From Taeniopygia guttata (Eukaryota; Chordata; Aves; Passeriformes; Estrildidae), in NCBI RefSeq assembly GCF_048771995.1, contig NC_133024.1, positions 115,651,001 to 115,715,000 of the forward strand: DNA of 64,000 bases, given 5' to 3'. The position numbers were made by a program, and so were the translations under genes. This document shows positions 10,731-21,300 of this stretch, one piece after another; position 1 is the stretch's first letter; every line of letters begins with the position of its first letter. The notes beneath the pieces are model-generated. The model ran no database searches, was not told the DNA's origin, and saw only the letters and a program-made list of their open reading frames with translations.

Positions 10731-10804
10731 GTCACGTGTGTGGCCGCGTGACTCCCGCCACGCGGGGACACCAAAACAGCGCTCACGTGACCGCGCTCAC
10801 GTGA
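10731..10804 (-). promoter_or_regulatory. TPP1: Three CLEAR-type E-boxes at the TPP1 promoter
   Basis: CACGTG occurs at 10733-10738, 10784-10789 and 10798-10803. The outer contexts are gtcacgtg for the first and tcacgtga for the other two, close to the GTCACGTGAC element bound by TFEB/TFE3/MITF. They sit 11-76 bp upstream of the inferred TPP1 ATG. Lysosomal genes, TPP1 included, are known members of the CLEAR network, so the position fits; occupancy is inferred. Confidence 0.75.
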
Positions 10805-11034
10805 CGGGGTACCGGGCTCGGCGGCGGGGGGGGCTCCGGGCACGGTACCGGGGTACGGGCACGGTACCGGGGTATGGGGCGGGCTCCGGGCTCCGGGCAC
10901 GGTACCGGGGTACGGGGCGGGCTCCGGGCTCCGGGCACGGTACCGGGCTCCGGGCACGGTACCGGTGTACGGAGCGGGCTCCGGGCTGCGGTACCGGGCT
11001 CTGGGCACGGTACCGGGCTCCGGACTCGGTGCCG
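10805..11034. repeat. GGTACC-rich GC minisatellite upstream of TPP1
   Basis: A roughly 20-38 bp variable unit built from gggctccgggcac and ggtaccgggg. Eight exact GGTACC palindromes lie between about 10806 and 11015, with a degenerate ninth. G-runs, including one of about eight, give G-quadruplex potential. The array begins right next to the E-box cluster. Confidence 0.85.
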
Positions 11035-11329
11035 GCGGGGACTCGCTGCCTGCCGGCCGCCCCAAGGCGGCTCAGACACGGCCCTGGCCGCCCCCAGCCC
11101 GTTCCCGCCCGTCTCCCGGCGCGGTGCGGACCCGTTCCCGGCTCGGACACGGCTTTCGGCCGAGGGCCCGTGCCGGGCTCCGGGAGGCAGGGCTGGAGGC
11201 AGGACGAGAGTCCGTGTAGGACCGATTGCCGCGGACGGCGGGGGCCGGGAGGAGAGGCCCTTGAGAGGCGGGGGACCCTGCTGGGGTCCCGGGCCGGGCG
11301 GGGGGTGAGCGGTCCCATGCAGGAGGGGC

Positions 11330-11656
11330 TGCTGGGGGCAGCGCAGGAGATACACAAAGGTTAACAACCGTGAACGAACATCAACTGCAGACATCACTCC
11401 TCGAATAGGAAACCAAACACTGAGAACTTTGACACTTGGGACCAATGGACAATGAACCGATGAATTTCTATGTGTTTTGGCTGTATAAAATATGTAGAAA
11501 ATCTAGTAAAATTCATGTGTCATGGAATGATTTTTCTCTGCACAACCCAGGACATACGTGGATGAAACGATTTCTGTTGCACATCCTGGCCAGAATAAAG
11601 TAATGCCTTGATTCTCTCACAGTATAAATGTTGGAATTTTTTGGTTTTCCTGCAGT
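11330..11656 (+). mobile_element. LTR-like relic of an avian endogenous retrovirus
   Basis: An AT-rich island in GC-rich flanks, with the element order of an LTR: a TATAAAA-type box near 11483, then AATAAA near 11594 followed by a T-rich stretch ending tgca. It appears to be a solitary LTR relic without internal genes. The family is not certain (ERVL- or alpharetrovirus-like by general layout); it looks old and incomplete. The borders are approximate. Confidence 0.4.
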
Positions 11657-13385
11657 TTCAGTGACAAGCCCAGTCACACGGCACATCCCATGGCTCCAGC
11701 AGTTCCCAGCTGCTTTCCTGCTTCTGCAGAGCAGGGTCCAGGCAATAGGAAAACCACCTGCCCGGCTGAGGCTTCCAATCCCCCACACTGGAGCAATGCC
11801 AGAGGTGTCTGTTCCTGCTCCCCTGCTCCAGCCCCACGGCTGCCCTGGCCTGGCAGCCCCGGCCTCCTCCTGGCCGCAGACACGGGGGAACCAGCTGCCC
11901 TGGCTGCAGCTGGGGCCTGGGGTGCTGTCGGGGCTGCACTCCCCATATCCAGTTTGGGGATGGACTCTCTAAGTGGGGTGGGATTTGCAGGGGATGATGC
12001 CTGGATCTGTCTGGACAGCCAGGATTAGGGCGGCCGGGCAGAGCTAATCCTGTTATCGAGCATCTGCTGCTGGTCCGGCGCCTGGGAGGTCAGGGAGCCT
12101 CGGTGTCCCCTGGCTGGAGCCTTGCTCTCCGGGACCCTCGTGTGCTGCTCCTGCAGGTGGGGTGAAGTGAGTCCCTGCTGTGTGCAGCTGGCTTTCCCCG
12201 AGGCCAGGAGCACCAGAGAAGGACAGTGGCACTGAGGGCAGCTAGCATGCCCACTGTGCCCCAGCAGGGAGCTGGAAGGGGTCGGGCTGGGGGAGGAAAG
12301 AGCAGAGGGAACCCCAGGGACACCATCAGGGTTGGGGTGGTTGTCCTTTCCCCCTCTGCCCTGGCTGTGCTGGCTTATGCTTACCCCAGTGAGGTGAGGA
12401 GCCCTGTCAGAGCCGGGGGACGGGAGCTGCCCCCTGGCCCCAGAGCGCTGCCAGCAGGGCTGGGCATGCCTTGGGGGCTGTGCAGAATAGGCTGGGGCTG
12501 TGCAGGACTTGCTGTGGGGTGTTGGAACCTGAGAGCTGAGGACAGGGAGTAAACAGCTTGGTTTGGGGAACAACAAGCAAAGGTAAAGCAGGGAAGGCAG
12601 GATGGAAGTGGCTGATCAAATGTAGCTGGTTGATGGTCACTGTGGGTCTGGCCACATCCAACACCTGACAGCTGCACAGCCACTACTGGTTCTCCAGCTT
12701 GGTAACTGTTTCCTGGGGCTGGGGAGCACTGTTTGGTGAGGAGTGTGGCATCAGGTCACAGCATCTGGAGATCAGCAAAGAGCCCTGTGCATGTCTGTAT
12801 CGCCCAACAGGGAGAAGCAAAGCCAAAGCTACTGGGCAGACTGGTGGGATCACTGGAGCACTGGGATCCCCAGGGCAGGCCTGTGCATGCTGGCTGTGAT
12901 GAGGCTGTGCCTCGGGGAACTTGTGTGTCCAGGTGTCCTCAGCGGGGATCCTGAGAATGTGAGGTACCTGCTGGGCAAACAACGTGTCCAGCTGTGGCTG
13001 CTGCAGCTCTGGGTGCCTGCACAGCCCTGCCCACAGCCCTCACCAGAGTGAGGGTACGGGATGGGATAGCGATGCCTGTGGCATGCGGGACCAGCTGTGT
13101 ACACGTGTGGAGACATGCCGTCCACAGCTGTGTTTGCACGTATGCTTGTATGGAAAAGCACTCAGCCTCACTGCTGGACAGCCCCAGGACCATGGGGTGC
13201 CACAGCTTCACTGGCCTGTCAGGAACAGGACTTGGCAGGACGCAGCCATGGATGTGGGTGCCAGAGCCTGGCCAGGCCCATGTGAGCCCTTTGTGGTGCA
13301 GGTCCAGCATCCCCTCTCTGGTCAGTGCCTTGGGAACATGGTGCCAGCCTGGCACGAGCCCACAGCAGCAGGGATGGGGCTGTGT
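11657..13385. other. TPP1-DCHS1 intergenic sequence
   Basis: Unannotated GC-rich DNA without a convincing ORF, RNA gene or transposon. The only ordered element I see is the 8-bp inverted repeat at 12021-12051, listed separately. Confidence 0.6.
12021..12051. promoter_or_regulatory. Inverted pair of OTX/PITX-type homeodomain sites
   Basis: aggattag (12021-12028) and ctaatcct (12044-12051) are perfect reverse complements separated by 15 bp of GC-rich sequence. GGATTA/TAATCC is the core site of K50 homeodomain factors (OTX, CRX, PITX). Function is inferred only. Confidence 0.35.
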
Positions 13386-13401
13386 CTGTACAAACGTGTG
13401 G

Positions 13402-15692
13402 TTTATTAAGGCATTTTTTGAGACATTGGCACTTGGGTTCAGGCTGCACCGAGTGGCCCCTGCACGGCCGTGGGCAGCGCTGGTACATGCAGCTCCACAA
13501 GACACAATACAAAAGGTACAAACGAGTACAAAACAGGAATTGTAGTACAATGTGTAAAAATAAATAACTGGGGGCTCAGTGACCCCAGCCCAAAGCAGGG
13601 TGTATGTGTCTGGCCCTTCCTGTGGCATGCAAAGTGACCCATGTGTGTCCCCATCCCAGATGTGCAGTGGAGCTGGGCTGTGTGGGCAGCCTGGGCAGCA
13701 CAAGGCCGGGGGGCATGGGGCACCCCAGCATGGGACTGGAGGACACCGGACACCCCCAGAGTGTCCCTACGGGGCCTGGGGAGAACAATGTGTCCCCACA
13801 GTGCTTGTGAGCAGGACAGAGAGAGGATGAGGGTGCCCACCCCAAGAACCTCTGTGGGCTGCCCCTGTGCCAAGGCAGAACCATCTGCCCCTCCCAGGGC
13901 ACCTCAGGCCCCTGTGGGTCTCCAGGCATGGAGGGTGGGCATGAGTGGGCATGGCCCTTTGTGGGGCCCCTTGGTGCCCCTGTCACTGTTGCAGATGCCT
14001 GTCCCCTGTCACTGCCCTGTGCCCAGGACAGCACCCGGGACCCAGTGGCACATGCCAGGATCCCACGGCACAAGGGGGATGAGAAGCTGACTGTGACACA
14101 CAGAGCTGCAGTCACAGATGGCTCTTCATGGGAAACGGGGGGACAGGCAGAAGTGACACATTTGTCTGCTGTGACAACACCTGTGGGGCTGGGGCTGCAG
14201 CCATGCTGCAGATGTGCTGGGTCTGGGGAGCGTGTGACAGGAAGGAGCTCCCCCCAGCTCTGCTCAGGCATGGGGTGTCGCCCCGACCCCCAAACACACC
14301 TGTGACCAGACTGGACATTCAGGGCTGTTCCAGCCCTCGCTGTGTGGGGATCACAGCCCCGGGAGCAGCAGGGCTGCAGCGGCAGAGCCCACGGCCGCAC
14401 TGCCCACACTGTGTGGGAGCAGCTCCCCGAGAGCAGCCGGGCTCAGGGAGAGCTCCGGCGGGCTCAGTGTGCTGCGGGTGTGACGCTGCCTGTGTGACTG
14501 GCCGGGCACATGCTGGGAGGAGATGGGGACCGGCCCCGCGGCAGGGGCCCCCTCCGGGCTCACAACGTGCATAACGGGGGTGCAGAGCAGCCCCGCACAG
14601 GGGGCTGGGGCCAGGAGCAGGGGGTTCTGGCACCTTGACCATGTTCTGGAGCTGGCCCAGACCGTCCTGGGAAGCAATCATGCAAGAGAGCCCCAGGGAA
14701 GGCCAGATGCCCAGTGTCCCCGCTGTGGCTGTAAGAGAACATGCTGGGCAATGTGGCTTTGTGGGGCACCACCTCCCAGCCGTGCCCCTGCAGCTGCAGG
14801 CTGAGGTGGGTGCGGGTCACAGCAGCCATCACCACTGTCAGCTTCACACAACTCTACCAGCCCCAGTGTGCTGCCTGTGCCTGGGCACTGTCCCTGCCTG
14901 GAACCCTTGCCCAGAGAGGTACCTGGTCCCAGGAACGGGATTCCCACGCTGAGCATGGCAGGCACCTCCCTCCCAGGACCACAGGAACCATCCTGAAGTT
15001 CTGGGCAGGAGATTCCCTGGATGTGTCACCTACAGTGGGTAATGAAAGGGCTGGAGAGACCTCGAAGGTTCTCCTGTCTCTGCCCAGACACAGACAGGCA
15101 GTAAGATGTGGGCACTGCTGCCTTCTGCTGCAGCTAGCCCTGTGAGTGTCCCCTCCCGGCCAGGGGGCAGGCTCATTCCCACAGGCAGTGTCCGTGCCCT
15201 GGGGCATCACACCCTGCCCTGGGACATCACCCCCAGCCATTGGGCATCGTCCCCCTGCCCTGGGAGCTCCTAGGGTCGCAAGGGAAGGCTCAGCGTCCTC
15301 CTGCACCCAGGCTGCTGCATGGCCCTGGAGATGGGTAGGGCAGGTTCCGGGCCTCCAGCCCCCCTCGGCTCCCGGTCGCTCCCGGAGCACCAAGTACCAT
15401 GAAGCACCATCCTGCCCAGCACCAATCTGGGCCACTGCGAGCAGCACATGGACCATCACCCCGGGGTGCCAGCACTGGGGTCAGCAGTCCATAGGGCACC
15501 AGCCAGCACAGGGTCTGCCAAGCTGTGGGAGGGACAGGGGCCCCAGCCCCCAAGGGCATCTGCAGTCCCAGGGGCCCTTGCAGGCCAGGCCAGGCTGGGA
15601 GCGGGATGAGCACCCATATTAGCAGCCCTGGGCTGAGCCTCGCTCTGGCCCCATGGCTGTGGGCTGGGGCAGAGGAGTCCAGGGGCCCAGCT
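13402..15692 (-). other. DCHS1: Probable DCHS1 3' untranslated region
   Basis: The first AATAAA on the minus strand after the DCHS1 stop is at 13407-13402 (tttatt on +), which would give a 3'UTR of about 2.3 kb. No repeat or second gene was recognised between. A shorter 3'UTR using a non-canonical signal cannot be excluded. Confidence 0.45.
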
Positions 15693-18307
15693 CTAAATCC
15701 TGAGCTCAGCCTCCTCAGGAGGCTCCAGCGAGTGCTCAGCACTGATGGTGGAGGTGGATGGCCCCTGTGAGATGCCGAAGGGCGAGACCACAGGGGAGCG
15801 GGCGGCCAGCGGGGACAGTGATGGGGAGAAGCTGGGCGACATGGCGGAGGACGAAATGGAACCCTCGTGGCTAATAGGAGAGCGGCGCAGGGAGGATGGG
15901 TGCGGGAAGGTCCTGCCTGGTGGTGGCTTGGGGGGCACAGACTTGGCACCTGGATGGGCCACTGAGGTGATGAGGGGCGGGGGGTCAATGCGGGGCCTGG
16001 GCTCTGCCTTGGGCTTGGCTGGGAAGGGCTTGCGCAGGGAGCTCTCATCCTTGAGGCGGGCGATCTCCGTGAAGACACTGGCCAGAGGCTGGAACTGGGG
16101 ACACCAGTTCAGCAGGTAGTCCCAGTTGTAGCTGCCACGGAGCTCCTCGTCGCTGGCCACAATGGCGGTGAGCGAGCCCTCCACGGAGGGCTTGCCGTCC
16201 TCTGGGAAGGCGTAGTCCTGGGGCTGTGAGGAGACGCTGAGGCCGCAGCGAACGCCCAGGAAGGCGCTGCCCCCCCCGTCCTCACGGTACAGCTGCAGGG
16301 GTGGCCCCGGCAGCAGCAGCCCAGAGCCCTTCTTGCTCTTGAACCACTGGGCGCTCTCCAACGCAGCTGGCTCACAGGAGATGTCGGAGAGCTGGTCAGC
16401 ATCCTGCTGGATGCCAGAGTCAGGGCCGCGGGCAGCAATGTGCTCCTGCATGGAGGCTGTGATGCTGGCCACACGTGGGTACTCATTGATCATCCGTATC
16501 TCGTCATCCTCAGCGGCTTCAGCAGAGCCACGGCCACTGGAATGCGAGGGGTCCAGGGAGCCACCCCGCGTGTAGGGCCCCGCCGGCTCAGTCCCATAGC
16601 CCGGCAGTGCCTGATGGTAGATGTGCTCAGCCCCGGGCAGTGCTGGCTCCTCACGGCCCAGCTTCTGCAAGGACCCACTCTGTGCACAGGCCAGTGCCCC
16701 CTCTCCCTCTGCCTTCTTGTGGCCCCGGCGCTGCCGAGAGCGCACCAGGGCCAGCACGATGGCCACAGCGGCCAGCACCACCACAACACCCAGCGAGGCG
16801 GCCACGGCCACCAACAGGAGGTTGAGATCAGGTGCCAGGCCAAAGGAGGTGTGCGTGACGTCAATGGTGACCTGCACAGAGGCCACACGGGAAGCAGGCA
16901 GTGGGCTGCGTGCCTGCACCTCCAGGCTCATCTCCCGTGGCTCCCTCTTGGCGCGCCCAGCCCCCGCTTGGGGCTGGCTGTCCACACGCAGGTAGATGGA
17001 GCCCGTGGTCTGGTTGATGGCAAAGTATGGTGAGGGCTTTGCCAGGGTGTACAGCACAACACCGTCAACCCCCTCATCCTCATCCGTGGCCAGCACCCGC
17101 CCAATGCTTTGCCCTTTGCGGGCACCCTCAGGCACCTCAAAGTTGAAGGAGGGGCTCAGGAAGATGGGATCATACTCATCTTCCCCTGTCACCAGCACCC
17201 GCACAGTCACAGTGGCCGAGGCATTGCCAGCGTCGGTGGCCCGAACCAGGAGCTGGAAGGCTTTGGCTCGCTCATAGTCAAAGGTGAGGCGGGAGCGCAG
17301 CTCCCCAGAGCTCCCATTGACAGCAAAGGCGTCCCGGCCGTCCCCTGTGCTGGGGTCCCCCACTGCCTGCTCCAGCACCACGTACCGCAGCTCCCCAAAG
17401 GCGCCGGTGTCGGCATCAACAGCACGCAGCGTGGTGACCAGCGTGCCGGGGGGCAAGTTCTCCCGGATGCTAGCACTCAGCATCTCCACCGGGAAGTATG
17501 GCTTATTGTCATTGATGTCCTTCACCTCAATGGCCACAGGGACCAGCGCAAAATGCCCGCCTGGTGTGTCCGTGGCCTGCACCACCAGTGTGTGCAGCGC
17601 CTGGGCCTCCCGATCCAGGGGCCGCACCAGGCTCAGGGCCCCAGTGCTCTCATGGAGCTGGAACAGCCCGTGCTGGTCACCTGAGCTGATGGTGTAGTGA
17701 ACGCGGCCACGCGGCCCCGAGTCAGCATCATGGGCTGCCACGCGCAGCAGCTCGGTGCCAGGCAGCGCGGCCTCGCTCACCACCGCACGGTACTCGGCCC
17801 GGCTGAACACGGGTGGGTTGTCATTGACGTCCTGCACGGTGATCAGCACGGGCACTGTGGCACTGCGCTGTGGCAGGCCCCGGTCCGAGGCTGCCACCGT
17901 CAAGTTGTACACTGGGATGGCCTCGAAGTCCAAGGACTCCACAAGCACCAGGGCTCCCTGCGTGCGGAGCTGTCCCCCGGCCCGGGCCACCCGGCTCTCC
18001 ACCTGGAAGGCGTTGCCGCCATTCCCACTGACGATGGTGTAATCAAAGCCAGCATTCTCCCGGGAGAGGTCGGCATCACCCGCCTCCAGCATTAGCACAG
18101 TGGTGCCTGGGCGCAGGTCCTCGGGAACGCTGGCGTTGTAGCACGGCTCCTGGAAGCGGGGGCTGTGGTCGTTAACATCCAGAACCTGGAGCTGCACTGT
18201 GGCCCAGGATGAGAGGCTGGGAGAGCCGTGGTCGCGGGCCTCCACCACCAGGTCCAGGGTGGGCTGGCTGGCATTGAACTCCACCTGCCGGGTAGTGAAG
18301 AGGGTCC
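15693..18307 (-). CDS. DCHS1: DCHS1 last coding exon: final cadherin repeats, membrane segment, cytoplasmic domain
   Basis: Residues about 2402-3272. Repeat ends are marked by [27 protein letters not shown] and the degenerate GEDEYDPIF. After [14 protein letters not shown] comes a hydrophobic helix (about 2897-2921) and a basic stop-transfer RSRQRR. Conserved cytoplasmic blocks follow: [52 protein letters not shown] and [16 protein letters not shown]; these match vertebrate DCHS1. The exon ends EEAELRI and TGA/TAG-type stop at 15693-15695. Confidence 0.96.
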
Positions 18308-21300
18308 CTGTGGAGCACAAAGCCAGGGTCAGCATGGGAGCCAGTGGGAGCTGGGAAGGGTATCAGCTGGAGGAGCATTTGATGGTCACCCTGCTGTGTC
18401 TGCTTCACCAGCCACACATGAAAGTGACCTCATGAGGGTTTGAACAGAGGCAGGAGGGGGGCACTCCCCTCCACAGGCAACCTTAGATTGACCCATGAGA
18501 GGCACACAGAGCACCAAGCCCACGCACCATTGCTGGGGTCGATGGCAACATCAGGGCTGGGCACAGCCAGGTGGAAGGTGATATCCCCGTTGCTCCCTGA
18601 GTCGGGGTCAGTAGCACTCACAGTGAGGATGACAGTGCCAGCAGGTGTGTGCTCTGGCAGCAGCACCTGGAAGAGGAGGAAACCCCAGTTACCACCTGGT
18701 TTCCCCCCGTTCAGAGCCCCCAGCATCCCTGGGACAGGGGTCTGGGGCTGGCCAGGCAGCCAAAGCCAAGGGTTTCCAGCATCTCACTGGCCAGGGAAAC
18801 CACATGCAAGGGGTTTGTGCTCCTAGACCCTCCAAGCATTCCTGGGGCTCCCTAGCCCCTTGCCTGGGCTCCAGTGCTGCAGCACACACTGCCCAAGCCA
18901 GCCTCCAACAGGGACCTACCCAGGTCTCGCCACAAACACTTGTCTGGGCTGTTGCCCATTTCCCACCCCCTCTGGCCTCTCCACTGTGCTCATCTATTTC
19001 TGCTGGACCTTTTGCATCCAGCTGTGCCCCTTGCAGGGGCCCGTCCCAGGGTCACTTGCCTGGTTTCAACTCCTTCTATGCCACAGTGACAGCATGAAGG
19101 ATGCCAGGATGTAGATGTGGGTCAGAAAGTGGGACCAGAAGGGGCTCAGACCCATCCTCTGCTTTGTAAGGGCAGGTGGGCCAGGCAGGAGCTGCAGTGG
19201 GCTTGTGTGGGACGGCCCCTGCTGGCTGGCACACCTGGCGCACGTACCTGATAGAAAACCTGGGTGAAGGTGGGCACATTGTCGTTCACATCCTCCACAA
19301 GGACGGTGAGGTTGGCCTCAGTCTCGTGGCGAGTGTCAGAGGCGCGCAGGGTGAGGGTGTAGCGGCTGCGCTGTTCGTGGTCCAGTGGCCCCGTCAGGGC
19401 AATGTGGCCACCGTAGCGCAGCACCCCAAAGGTGTCTGCCATGTCCCCTTCCAGCAGCAGCGTGTAGGAGAGCGCAGGGCCCGAGTCCACATCGTTCCCA
19501 GTCAGCTGGGCTATCTGGGTGCCCAGCAGTGTGTCTGTGGGGAGCAGACAAGTGAGTAAGCTGACCATACCTGCCCAGCATACCTGGCTCACCTGGTGAG
19601 AAATCAGTTCAATCCAGAGCTTGAGCACCAGGAAGAGGGGAAGATGCCATGGGAGAGGGAGATGCTGGGGGGAAGACAAAGGTCTTGGGGTCGTGGAGGT
19701 ATGGCATGGGCACAGGGCATACTGGCTGAGGACTGTGAGCAGGCAGGGCAGGTGTCTGCAGCCAGAGTCCTGGACATGGGGCAGGGGCCAGGGCTGAGTT
19801 GGTAATTCAGGTTGCTCCCTCAAGACACAGCAGCAGCACAAGGGTCATGCTGGAGAGCTCGGGGGGCTTCAGTGGGTCAGTGTGATCCAGCTCCTGACAA
19901 GGACAGGCCTGGCCTCCCTGGGGGCTCCTCCCCACCCCATGGTGCCCATCGTACCCCAGCTCTGGCCCTCAGTGCTGTGGCACTCACTCTCAGGGACACG
20001 GATCTCCCAGGGGACGGGGATGGTAGGGCTGTTGTCATTGATGTCCATCACCACCACGGTCAGCGTGGCCGAGCCCATGAGCGGTGGTGTTCCTCGGTCC
20101 ATCGCTGTCACCACCAAGCTGTGGGCAGGCATGAGGGTCAGATGTGTGTCCACGCATGTGAGGGACCACCTCACCCGTGTACAGTTCCTGGGGCATGCAC
20201 TGCACACCTGGGACATAAGTGCAGGTGTGCATGTGGTGGGGAAATGCGCAGCAGCTCAGACTCTGGGGTGATGGATCTGTGCAGTGTATCCTCTGGAGGT
20301 GTTTAGGAAAAGACTGGATGCTCTAGTCTAGCTGACAAGACGGTGACCAGTCACAGGCTGGACTCAGGAATCTCAGATGTCTTTTCCAGCCTCAAGGGTT
20401 CCGTGATTTGGAGAGCACAGGTGAGGCAGTGGGTGTGGTACACGGAGAGCATGGTGGGGCACAGCAGCAGGTTTTTGCACACCTAAGGCATGCGTTGAAA
20501 TCTGGAAGGTGTGTGGGTGCAGGCAGGTGTCTGGGGTTCTCTGGCTGCTGGGGAACACTTGGAGCCTCTCTGGAATGGCAAGGGGTGTGTATATGGAAGG
20601 GATACACCAGACTCTCCCCTCGGGGGAAGAGGGCAGAGGAGCCCACAGCAATGGGGGCACATGTGGAGGGAGAGAACACGAACTAGGGGTCCTCATCTGA
20701 GCAAAGTGTGTGGGAAAGGGCAGGAGAAGCCTCAGATTCATGGTGGGGTGTTTGCCAGAATTTCACATACATGTGGATGGATATGTCCAGAGTGTGCACA
20801 TATGGCGAGGGGCCCAGAGGACCTGTCTGGATGCAAGGGGACATCTGGGGGAGCTAGTGCAAGGGTCCTGTGCTTGGAGGTGGAAGAAATTGAGCAGATG
20901 CAGTGCGGATTAAGGAGACAGGAAGGGGAGTGGATGAACCTAGGGCCCTCTCACAATCTCCTCAGCTCTGTAGAGAACCGACTGAGCTGTGCGTGGGCTC
21001 ATCTTGGCCATCTGGCTCCTGTGTCCTTCACTCCCACTGACCCTCAGCCGTGCGGCTTGATAGAGCCATTTTACAGCCAGGCTGGGACAGCTTTGGGGGT
21101 ACCAAGAACAGTGTTCCCCATGCCCCAGGGCTCTGCTCCACAGCTCTGTCCCTGTCCTGGCATCCCCTAGCCTGGCCGCACTCACCGGGTCTGGGACCAG
21201 ATCTCTCTGTCCAGGATGGCTGCAGTGGTAATGGTGCCAGTCTGAGGGTCAATGTGGTACAAGCCCGGCATTGGCAGGGACTGGTTGATGGCATAAGTCA

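Noticed and set aside
10805-11034. Regular repeats that might suggest a CRISPR array
   Set aside because: Variable GC minisatellite without unique spacers, in a vertebrate genome.
10586-11445. Overlapping Pro/Arg/Gly-rich frames on both strands
   Set aside because: They are translations of the GGTACC minisatellite and GC-rich promoter.
11480-11490. TATA-like motif that could mark a + strand gene promoter
   Set aside because: It fits better as part of an LTR-like relic, and no ORF or exon follows.
16109-17684. Several 120-190 codon + strand frames inside the last DCHS1 exon
   Set aside because: Antisense shadows of the conserved DCHS1 coding sequence; no independent similarity.
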